NCBI GenBank assembly: GCA_013388745.1
Contig: JACAER010000006.1
Span: 310,001 to 374,000, forward strand
Length of the DNA stretch: 64,000 nt
Direction: 5' to 3'
From: Chloroflexota bacterium
Lineage (GTDB): Bacteria > Chloroflexota > Anaerolineae > Aggregatilineales > Phototrophicaceae
Shown here in pieces: positions 8,183 through 14,992 of this stretch. The notes below the pieces were generated by a model. The model made no database searches and was not told the origin of the DNA. It worked only from the letters and a program-made list of their open reading frames with translations. The stretch's first letter is position 1. Every line of letters begins with the position of its first letter. The translations under genes and the position numbers were made by a program.

Positions 8183-9514
8183 TCAGCGGCTCGCCGCGCT
8201 GGCCTGCTGCTGCGCCGACCACGCCGGGGCGTTCGCCGGAAGCTCGCGTTCCAGCTTCCACAGATATTTGTGATATTCGACCTCAATGGTGTGCCGCGCC
8301 GCCTTGATGAACTGCTTGTTGATGCTCGCGACATCTTCCTGAATGCGCTGACGCATATCTGCCGGCGGCTGATAGTTGCCGACAATATAATTCGCCGCCA
8401 GCTTGCACTGCGCGTCGGCCAGCGGCCAGATGCATCCCAACGGCTGCACCAGCCCGATAAAAAACAGGCTGGCGTAATCCGGGTGGAACATACGCAGATA
8501 CAGCGGTACATCGCCTTCGGAATAATCGATAAAAGTCTGGTCGAAGAACGGGAAAGTGATGATAAAGCCTGTGCAGGCGATAATCGTATCGTATGCTTCG
8601 GCCTTGCCGTCCACAAAATGCACTGTCTTGCCCTCAAAGCGCGCAATGTCGCGGCGCGGATGAATCTTGCCGTGCCGGATGAAATACAGCAGTTCGGAAT
8701 TCATCGTCAGATGCGCACCCAAAATGCTGTGTTTGGGGCGTTCCAGCCCATAGCTGGCATAATCGCCCACGTTGAGCCACAGCGCCAGTTGCAGCAGCCG
8801 CAGCCGCAGCCAGTCCGGTAAACCTACGATGCGCGAATTCAGCACATCCGCCGGCTCGCCCATCGTAAATTTAGGCACAATATAGTAGCCTCGGCGCATA
8901 CTGATCCCCGTAAACGCCGATACGCGGCTGGTTTCCACCGCCACATCGCACGCCGAATTGCCGCCCCCGATCACCAGCACGCGCTGATCCCGGAACGGCG
9001 CAGCCGTCTTAAAATCGTGTGAATGCAAAAACTGTCCGCTGAACTGTCCGGGATATTCGGGATACCGCGGATTCCAGTGATGGCCGTTGCACACCAGCAG
9101 ATAATCAAACTGCTCGACGCTGCCATCGGCCAGCGTAATTTTCCATGTCTCGTCGGCCTGCCGGGCGGCGTGTTTCACTTCGGTGTTAAAGCGGATATAC
9201 GGCAGAATCCCGAAGTGTTCGGCATACCCCTGAAAATACGCCAAAAGCTGTTGATGCGAGGGGTAGTCAGGATACTCGGCCGGCATCGGATAATCGGCAT
9301 ACTGCGACAGTCGCTTGGAACTGATAATATGCGTGGTTTCAAATACGCTCGAATGGCTCAGACGCGGCGAGTACACCCAGTTGCCGCCGATCTGATCGTT
9401 CTTTTCATAAACGACGACCTTGCGCAGCCCGACTTGCAGCAGATTTTTCGCAGCGGTGATGCCCGATGGCCCCGCCCCGATCACACACACACGCGCCTCT
9501 TTATTGCGAATCAC
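8183..9514 (-). CDS. Flavin-containing monooxygenase (FMO family)
   Basis: A 443-residue two-dinucleotide-binding flavoprotein. The FAD site is GAGPSG at residues 13-18 with EKNDQIGGNW further on; the FMO-type motif FSGQFLHSHDF lies near 170; the NADPH site IGGGNSACD lies near 197; and a conserved ACTGF is near 315. Members oxygenate soft nucleophiles (N or S) using NADPH and O2, which implies an aerobic or microaerophilic host. The 3' end lies 100 bases from the methyltransferase gene; upstream, 75 bases away, ends the FHA-TIR gene on the same strand. Substrate unknown. Confidence 0.88.
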   Translation of the reverse strand: MIRNKEARVCVIGAGPSGITAAKNLLQVGLRKVVVYEKNDQIGGNWVYSPRLSHSSVFETTHIISSKRLSQYADYPMPAEYPDYPSHQQLLAYFQGYAEHFGILPYIRFNTEVKHAARQADETWKITLADGSVEQFDYLLVCNGHHWNPRYPEYPGQFSGQFLHSHDFKTAAPFRDQRVLVIGGGNSACDVAVETSRVSAFTGISMRRGYYIVPKFTMGEPADVLNSRIVGLPDWLRLRLLQLALWLNVGDYASYGLERPKHSILGAHLTMNSELLYFIRHGKIHPRRDIARFEGKTVHFVDGKAEAYDTIIACTGFIITFPFFDQTFIDYSEGDVPLYLRMFHPDYASLFFIGLVQPLGCIWPLADAQCKLAANYIVGNYQPPADMRQRIQEDVASINKQFIKAARHTIEVEYHKYLWKLERELPANAPAWSAQQQASAASR

Positions 9515-9589
9515 AATAAACCTTCCTCGCTAACCAGTCTCCGAATGTTTTGCCAGGGACAAAGCCCACCCTCTCCGCTTCCGCTGCTG

Positions 9590-10765
9590 CTACTCCTGCT
9601 TGCTCTGGTTAATCGTGTCTCTCACTATCGTCAGCACCCCATCGATCTGCGTCTCGTAATTTTCGCGCAAATCCGCCCACTGCGCGCTGATCAGCGTCAG
9701 CGGAATGGCTGTGCGTTCATCGCCGCGCACCAGCAGCGGGATAATCGGCTTGTCCTGGGTCGTGGCATAATCCAATTCCCGCTGCACCCAGGGCGATTGT
9801 TTGGCGTCCGGCGACAAAATCACCATCAGACAGCCGGCATGCTCAATCGCGCTTTCGATAGCCTGCCGCCACAGCGGTGTTCCCGGTGTCAGGTTCTCGT
9901 CTGTCCACACACTCAAATTGTTATCGCGCAGGCTGCCACGTATCCGCATCATGGCATCGCGGTCTTTGCGGATGTAGCTCAGGAAGACATCACACGGCTC
10001 GACCCGCTGCCCCAGTGGCCCCGTGCCCGGACGCAGCATCATCGGCGAAATCGGGCCATGCTGCTGCGGATGATTTTCCTGTGTCGCCGTACCCGGCAGT
10101 TCGTCGGGGTTAATCGGCCCTTCCGCTTCAGGCGGCGTGTCTTGCGGCAGCACCACCCCATGCCGCTGCACTTCTACCGGCGATGTTTCTACCCCCGGCA
10201 CCGGGCCGCCTCCGCGTGCGCGCAGCGCCGGCGCCCCGAAACGCAGCCGTGCCCCCGACTGTTCCACAAAACCCAGTTCGATCACATCGCCATCTTTCAG
10301 CGGATACCGTTGATGGGCGTCGATCATGCGCTCATTGACGCGCGTCCCGGAACGCGACCCCTCGTCATAGATATAAAACGCATTCGTGGGGCGATCAAAC
10401 TCAATGGTGCAGTGGCGGCGGCTGACGGTGCTGTTGGCGTCAATGTCGTATAACTGCAAATCGTTCAAATCCGGGCTGCGGCCCAGCCGCACGCGCCCGC
10501 TGTAAATCTCGATCTTGCGTCCCGCGTTCATGCCATCGACCAGCGCGTCCGGCCCGTCGATAATTTCGAGCACCGCCACCATCCCCGCCGAAGTCGTTTT
10601 GCCGCCGCTCCAATTCGTCTTTTTCGCTGCCGCTGGCCGCACCGGCACCGTGGATTCCTCTGGCGTCACGGTCACAGCGCCGCGCCGCCGCAGAAAAAAC
10701 ACTGCTGCGCCGCCCGCCACCACCGCCAGAATCACCACCATAATAACAATCGTCCCCAAGTCCAT
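9590..10765 (-). CDS. Membrane-anchored FHA-TIR protein
   Basis: 391 residues in three parts. Residues 5-25 form one membrane helix followed by RRR, so the rest should be cytoplasmic. Residues 88-170 are an FHA domain, with GRS at 95-97, SRRH at 115-118 and SGTRVN at 139-144, the residues that bind phosphothreonine. After a proline-rich linker, residues 259-380 are a TIR domain (DVFLSYIRKD, VWTDENL, LSPDAKQSPW). The glutamate that acts in NAD-cleaving TIR domains aligns with Glu330 (WVQRE), so activity is possible. Two Ser/Thr kinases in this window could supply phosphothreonine partners. A 40-residue membrane peptide gene lies 21 bases upstream. Confidence 0.85.
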   Translation of the reverse strand: MDLGTIVIMVVILAVVAGGAAVFFLRRRGAVTVTPEESTVPVRPAAAKKTNWSGGKTTSAGMVAVLEIIDGPDALVDGMNAGRKIEIYSGRVRLGRSPDLNDLQLYDIDANSTVSRRHCTIEFDRPTNAFYIYDEGSRSGTRVNERMIDAHQRYPLKDGDVIELGFVEQSGARLRFGAPALRARGGGPVPGVETSPVEVQRHGVVLPQDTPPEAEGPINPDELPGTATQENHPQQHGPISPMMLRPGTGPLGQRVEPCDVFLSYIRKDRDAMMRIRGSLRDNNLSVWTDENLTPGTPLWRQAIESAIEHAGCLMVILSPDAKQSPWVQRELDYATTQDKPIIPLLVRGDERTAIPLTLISAQWADLRENYETQIDGVLTIVRDTINQSKQE

Positions 10766-10786
10766 GCGTCACGCGCTTTCCGTTGC

Positions 10787-10909
10787 TCAGTTATGCGATT
10801 GTTCAGCTTCTTCGTGATGATCTCTGGTTTCGCGTGTGCCAAAATACAACACCGTCAGCACAACGCCTCCGGCAACGGCGATCAGGATGATACTCACCAA
10901 CTCAAACAT
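10787..10909 (-). CDS. Small membrane peptide, 40 aa
   Basis: A short open frame starting MFELVSIILIAVAGG. Residues 3-23 form one hydrophobic helix and the tail is charged (TRETRDHHEEAEQSHN). The ATG at 10909 has a strong GGAGG about 8 bases upstream, which supports real translation. It ends 21 bases before the FHA-TIR start, so the two are likely cotranscribed. No known family. The gap from 10910 to 11189 holds nothing else recognisable apart from a GC-rich inverted repeat at 11148-11167. Confidence 0.5.
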   Translation of the reverse strand: MFELVSIILIAVAGGVVLTVLYFGTRETRDHHEEAEQSHN

Positions 10910-11189
10910 ACCCGGCCTCCCCTTCCCTACAGCCATCCACAAGCACTGCGATTCTGCCGCAAAAATGTATTCATGTCCAAGATTCTATCCCAAAGCCCAT
11001 GCTGCGCTGCCTCTCACAACATATCGTGTCTGGCTTACGGATAAGTCTATCATTTTAACAAAAATCAGGAGTGTTTTGCGACAAATTGCGCCCATCCGCG
11101 CCCGCTTCATAAGCGGCAAAGGGCCTGCCGAAACGCCTTTTCCCGTAGGGCGCTGCGCCTTGCGCCCACACGCGCTTCTCCCACGACAC

Positions 11190-11582
11190 CTAACCGCGCA
11201 TAATCCGATCCCATTCCGCCAGCGCCGCGCGCGTTTCCGGGGTATCCATCTGCTTAAAAGCTTTTTTCACCGCCTCGTGAATGATATCCGTGCGCGACGT
11301 GCGCTCATACGTCGTCTGGTCATGGGTATGCGGCGACAGCGCCGTCGTGCCGGCGAACAAATAGGTCTTCAGAATATCCATCGCTTCTTTCGACCCAATC
11401 GTGCTCAGCGCCCGCACCACCACCACAATCAGGCGCAAATCCACCGTTGGGCTGTCCAGCAGCGCTTTCAACTGCGGCACGGCGTAAGCATATTTATAAT
11501 GCGCCAGCGCTTCCACCGCCGCAATCTTGATATTAATATCCGTGTAATCTAACGCCGCGAGCGCTTGTTGGGGGGTCATCAT
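11190..11582 (-). CDS. HEAT-repeat protein
   Basis: About 130 residues of paired amphipathic helices typical of HEAT repeats (for example INIKIAAVEALAHYKYAYAV, LRLIVVVVRALSTIGSKEA), usually protein-protein interaction scaffolds. The start at 11582 (MMTPQQALAAL) is preferred over an upstream ATG at 11603 because GGAG lies 8 bases before it. It stands alone, divergent from the secreted nuclease. No function can be assigned. Confidence 0.65.
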   Translation of the reverse strand: MMTPQQALAALDYTDINIKIAAVEALAHYKYAYAVPQLKALLDSPTVDLRLIVVVVRALSTIGSKEAMDILKTYLFAGTTALSPHTHDQTTYERTSRTDIIHEAVKKAFKQMDTPETRAALAEWDRIMRG

Positions 11583-11675
11583 GGCAGCGACTCCGCACTC
11601 CATTCAGGAACAAGTCATTTGAACATAGTTTACCAGCGGTTTAAGGATTTGTTGCAGGGAATTTTCTCCTGCCTG

Positions 11676-11684
11676 TGTTACAAT
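11676..11684 (+). promoter_or_regulatory. Extended -10 (TGTTACAAT) upstream of the nuclease gene
   Basis: TGT followed by TACAAT (679-684) forms an extended -10 element 22-34 bases before the candidate start codons. A possible TTGCAG lies 21 bases upstream, too far for a standard -35, so the extended -10 would have to act alone. Confidence 0.35.
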
Positions 11685-11705
11685 TTTTTCGGCATCGACT
11701 TAAGG

Positions 11706-12227
11706 ATGAACAAAAACATGCGGTCTGCTCTGCTTTTAGTCTTAGTGCTTGCCCTGCTCTCCGGCTGCGAAATCGTCTTCGACGACAGCGCCACAACCCC
11801 GTCCGGCAGCTCACCCCAGGGTGAAACTGCGCTCGTCACCCGCATCATCGACGGCGATACCATTGATGTCCGCATCGGCGATGTCGGCTACCGCGTGCGT
11901 TATGTCGGCGTCAATACCCCCGAAGACGACGAACCCTGTTACGCCGCAGCGCGTGATGCCAACGCCGCCCTTGTCGAAGGCCAGACCGTCACCCTCGTCC
12001 AGGATGTCAGCAACACCGATCGTTTCGGGCGCCTGCTGCGCTTTGTCTACGTCGGCAGCACCTTCGTCAATCAGGAACTTATGCGCCAGGGCTACGCCGA
12101 AGCCGTGCTCTATCAACCCGACGACGCCTTCCACAGTGAATTCGTCCAGCTCGAAGACGAAGCCGCCCGCGCCGGGCGCGGTTGCCACCCCACCGGCATC
12201 TTTGACGACGGCAGCGCTACCCGTTAA
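11706..12227 (+). CDS. Secreted thermonuclease-like lipoprotein (SNase domain)
   Basis: A 173-residue (or 169-residue) protein with a lipoprotein signal: a short basic N-terminus, LLLVLVLALLSGC with the lipobox cysteine, then a Ser/Thr/Pro-rich linker. The SNase domain follows: VTRIIDGDTIDV, the catalytic region VRYVGVNTPEDDEPC (Arg and Glu) and FGRLLRFVYVG (second Arg). The family cuts DNA and RNA in a Ca-dependent way; here it would act at the outer face of the cell. ATG 11706 has AAGG directly adjacent, whereas ATG 11718 has it 12 bases upstream, so the second start is possible. Confidence 0.88.
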   Translation: MNKNMRSALLLVLVLALLSGCEIVFDDSATTPSGSSPQGETALVTRIIDGDTIDVRIGDVGYRVRYVGVNTPEDDEPCYAAARDANAALVEGQTVTLVQDVSNTDRFGRLLRFVYVGSTFVNQELMRQGYAEAVLYQPDDAFHSEFVQLEDEAARAGRGCHPTGIFDDGSATR

Positions 12228-12244
12228 CTTTCCCACAGCGCACA

Positions 12245-12274
12245 TTGCCAGCGGTGACTGGAATATGGTAGACT
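12245..12274 (+). promoter_or_regulatory. Promoter upstream of the CNNM-cdd-recO operon
   Basis: -35 TTGCCA (12245-12250), 18-base spacer, -10 TAGACT (12269-12274). Transcription would start near 12281 and give a leader of about 160 bases before the TTG start at 12442, ending in a terminator-like hairpin at 12371-12403. Confidence 0.5.
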
Positions 12275-12280
12275 CGTGCT

Positions 12281-12403
12281 TAGATATTTCGTCAGATCGT
12301 AATGTTCAGCGCGTCAATCACGGTGTGGGGCAACATCTCAGCGTTTGCAAGTCTGACACCACACACCAATCGGGGCTGACCTCTCACCCCGCTTTTTGCT
12401 TTT
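12281..12403 (+). promoter_or_regulatory. Structured leader with terminator-like hairpin, candidate attenuator or riboswitch
   Basis: Pairings visible by eye: GTCAGA (12291-12296) with TCTGAC (12352-12357), and GGTGTG (12322-12327) with CACACC (12362-12367); these cross each other, so they could form a pseudoknot or exclude one another. The 3' end has CGGGG (12371-12375) pairing with CCCCG (12387-12391) followed by TTTTT at 12393-12397. GTCAG at 12291 can also pair with CTGAC at 12376-12380 in the hairpin loop. No match to a riboswitch class known to me. Confidence 0.45.
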
Positions 12404-12441
12404 AGGCGGATTGATCGGCTGAGGAGAAAAAGGACACCACT

Positions 12442-13821
12442 TTGGAAGAAGGCAGTAGTTTGTCGGGCATTATCAGTCTTCTCTGGCTGATTGCGCTCCA
12501 TGCGACCATTGCCCTCGCCTATGCCGCATTGACCAACGCACGGCGCACCACCCTGCGTGAACAGGCCGAAACCGGCAATCGCCGCGCGCGCCTCGCTGCC
12601 GACCTCGTCGAATCCGATTCATCCCGCCTGCACATCACCTACCAGATCAGCACCTTTCTGCTCAATTTCAGCATCGCCGTCGTAGCAACCATCTACGTCG
12701 CCCAGCCCTGGATCACAGGCGCCAACACGCCCGGACTGGTCTACGCGGCGGTCCTGCTGCCTGCCGCCTGTCTGGGCTTCATTCTCGGCGAACTCGTGCC
12801 TGCCGCCGTTGGCCAGGCTCATGCCGAGCGGCTCGCCCTGCTGGCCGTCTACCCCATGCGTTTGCTCATTTTCGTGCTCGGCCCGGTTGTCGTCCTCCTG
12901 ATCGCCATGAGCCGCATCATCTCTGCCGTCTTCCAGAGCGAACAGGCTGTCAATTCCATCACCGAAGAAGAAATTCTGACAATGGTCGATGCCGGCCAAA
13001 AAGGCGGCACCATCGAGAGCGAAGAAAAAGAGATGATCTACTCGGTCTTGCAGCTCGATCAGACCGTCGTGCGCGAAGTCATGGTGCCGCGCATCGACAT
13101 CATCGCCCTGGAAGTCAACACCCCCGTTAAAGAAGCGCTCGGCACCTTCATCAAAAGCGGTTTCTCGCGCATCCCCGTTTTTGAAGACAGTATCGACAAT
13201 ATCAAAGGCCTGCTCTACGCCAAAGACCTGCTTTCCGTCTGGCGGCGCGGCGATTCGTCGGAAAACACGCGCATCCAGGATTTGCTGCGCCCTGCCTATT
13301 TCGTCCCCGAAACCAAAAAAGCGGGCGTCCTGCTCAAAGAATTGCAAAACCAGAACATCCACATGGCGATGGTCGTTGATGAATACGGCGGCACGGCTGG
13401 CCTGGTCACCATCGAAAACCTGATCGAAGAAATCATCGGCGACATCCGCGACGAGTACGACATCAACGAAGAAGCCGAATATGTCCAGCACGGCCCCGAC
13501 GAATTCACCGCCGACGCCAGCATGGACATCGACGATTTCAACGAACTGCTCGATTCCGAACTCCCGACCGAAGAAAACGACACGCTCGGCGGCTTCATTT
13601 ATTCGCATCTCGGCCGTGTGCCGCGCGCCGGCGATACCATCGAACACAGCAACCTGTTACTGCGCGTCGAACTTGTCGAAGGCCGCCGCATCCGCAAGGT
13701 GCGTGTCAAACGCCGTCTCGAACAGCAGACGCCGTCTGTGCCCGCCGCGCCCGAACATGCCGAAGCAGACAGCAAATTGATTCCCGCAGAAACGCCCGCG
13801 CCCACACCCAACGAAGGCTGA
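12442..13821 (+). CDS. CNNM/CorC-family membrane protein with CBS pair (hemolysin-like)
   Basis: 459 residues in the classic order: DUF21/CNNM membrane domain with four hydrophobic segments (about 5-165), a linker helix with [14 protein letters not shown], a CBS pair (about 205-325; [22 protein letters not shown]), and a CorC_HlyC domain (about 345-430; [29 protein letters not shown]). Family members transport or regulate Mg2+ or related cations; older names are hemolysin C and TlyC. The start is TTG 12442, with GAGGAG and AAGGA 8-20 bases upstream. It leads an operon with cdd and recO, a conserved neighbourhood in many bacteria. The structured leader upstream would allow ion-responsive control, but this is inference. 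Confidence 0.88.
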   Translation: MEEGSSLSGIISLLWLIALHATIALAYAALTNARRTTLREQAETGNRRARLAADLVESDSSRLHITYQISTFLLNFSIAVVATIYVAQPWITGANTPGLVYAAVLLPAACLGFILGELVPAAVGQAHAERLALLAVYPMRLLIFVLGPVVVLLIAMSRIISAVFQSEQAVNSITEEEILTMVDAGQKGGTIESEEKEMIYSVLQLDQTVVREVMVPRIDIIALEVNTPVKEALGTFIKSGFSRIPVFEDSIDNIKGLLYAKDLLSVWRRGDSSENTRIQDLLRPAYFVPETKKAGVLLKELQNQNIHMAMVVDEYGGTAGLVTIENLIEEIIGDIRDEYDINEEAEYVQHGPDEFTADASMDIDDFNELLDSELPTEENDTLGGFIYSHLGRVPRAGDTIEHSNLLLRVELVEGRRIRKVRVKRRLEQQTPSVPAAPEHAEADSKLIPAETPAPTPNEG

Positions 13822-13825
13822 CCCT

Positions 13826-14224
13826 ATGTCCGCGCAAGAACGCCTCTTGATCGAGGCTGCCATCACTGCCAGCCAGCACGCCTATATTCGCTACTCCAAC
13901 TATCGCGTTGGCGCGGCGCTGCGCGCCGTCAATGGCCTCATCTATCACGGCTGCAATATCGAAAACGCCTCCTATCCGGTCACGATTTGCGCCGAACGAG
14001 TCGCGCTCGCTAAAGCTGTCAGCGATGGCGTCCGCGAGTTCGACGCCATCGCCGTTGTCACCGCCAATGGCGCCTCGCCCTGCGGCATGTGCCGCCAGAT
14101 GTTATTTGAATTCGCGCCGCAGCTACAGGTGCTCATCGCCGATTTTTACGGCACCCTGCATCACAAACTGCCGCTTTCCGATCTGCTGTTTCTAGGTTTT
14201 GGGCCGACGCATCTGGAGAAGTAA
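13826..14224 (+). CDS. cdd: Cytidine deaminase
   Basis: A 132-residue homotetramer-type cytidine deaminase of pyrimidine salvage, converting cytidine or deoxycytidine to uridine or deoxyuridine. The zinc site is complete: Cys55 and the proton-shuttle Glu57 in TICAERVAL, with Cys86 and Cys89 in PCGMCRQ. The substrate loop NIENASYP is present. Its ATG is 4 bases after the CNNM stop and its stop is 2 bases before the recO start, so translation is probably coupled. Confidence 0.95.
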   Translation: MSAQERLLIEAAITASQHAYIRYSNYRVGAALRAVNGLIYHGCNIENASYPVTICAERVALAKAVSDGVREFDAIAVVTANGASPCGMCRQMLFEFAPQLQVLIADFYGTLHHKLPLSDLLFLGFGPTHLEK

Positions 14225-14226
14225 CC

Positions 14227-14988
14227 GTGTCACGTCCAGAGCGGGCTTTTCGCACGCCCGCCATCATCCTCAAACGCCGCGACTTTAACGAAGCCGATCG
14301 CCTCTTGACCGTGCTTACCCCCGCCCACGGCAAAATCGACGTTATCGCCAAAGGCGCGCGCAAACTCACCAGCCACAAAACCGGCCATGTCGAACTCTAT
14401 ACACGCGCCGATTTACTGGTGCATACAGGGCGCGAACTGGGCATCGCCGTCCAGGCCCAAATGGTCGAACCCTATTTGCGCCTGCGCCAAGATTTGCAGC
14501 GCGGCGCTTACGCCGGTTACGCCGTCGAACTCCTCGATCGTTTCAGCGCCGAAAGCGATGATGACGGCGGTCAATTATTCAGACTCTTGGATGACACCCT
14601 CGCGCGCCTGTGCAGCGAAAAAGACGTGCGCCTCGTCATCCGCTACTACGAGATTCGTTTACTCGATCTGGTCGGTTTTCGCCCGGAATTGTTTCACTGC
14701 GTCGAAGCCCATGAAGAATTGCAGCCCGAAGAACAATATTTCAGCTACACAGGGGGCGGCGTCGTCTGCCCGCGCCATCGCGCCACCAGCAGCAGTCTTG
14801 TGACACTCCCCCTCACCATCCTCAAACTGCTGCGTCATATGCAGCGCAGCCCTTTTGCGCAGGTCAAAGCGCTGCAAATCACCACCGCCCTGCACGACCA
14901 AGCCGAACGCTTGCTGCTGGGCTACATCACCTTCCTGCTGGAACGCAAACTGCAAAGCGTTGAGTTCATTCAACGTATTCGCCGCTAA
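14227..14988 (+). CDS. recO: DNA repair protein RecO
   Basis: A 253-residue RecO, the RecF-pathway mediator that anneals strands and helps load RecA. The N-terminal OB fold is recognisable from AIILKRRDFNEADRLLTVLT and GKIDVIAKGARKLTS; the helical domain has YAGYAVELLDRF and RYYEIRLLDLVGFRPEL. A zinc-binding region normally follows; here it reads HCVEA and VVCPRHR, with only two obvious cysteines, so the usual four-Cys site is reduced. Start GTG 14227. The next gene starts 4 bases after the stop. Confidence 0.9.
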   Translation: MSRPERAFRTPAIILKRRDFNEADRLLTVLTPAHGKIDVIAKGARKLTSHKTGHVELYTRADLLVHTGRELGIAVQAQMVEPYLRLRQDLQRGAYAGYAVELLDRFSAESDDDGGQLFRLLDDTLARLCSEKDVRLVIRYYEIRLLDLVGFRPELFHCVEAHEELQPEEQYFSYTGGGVVCPRHRATSSSLVTLPLTILKLLRHMQRSPFAQVKALQITTALHDQAERLLLGYITFLLERKLQSVEFIQRIRR

Positions 14989-14992
14989 TCTC

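Noticed and set aside
9590-10909. Thoeris or another TIR-based phage defence operon
   Set aside because: No ThsA-like SIR2/SLOG effector or nuclease partner is adjacent, and an FHA with membrane anchor is not the usual defence form. Left as a signalling protein.
11148-11167. GC-rich inverted repeat as terminator of the HEAT-protein gene
   Set aside because: GGGCGC/GCGCCC with an 8-base loop, but no T-run follows in the minus-strand direction.
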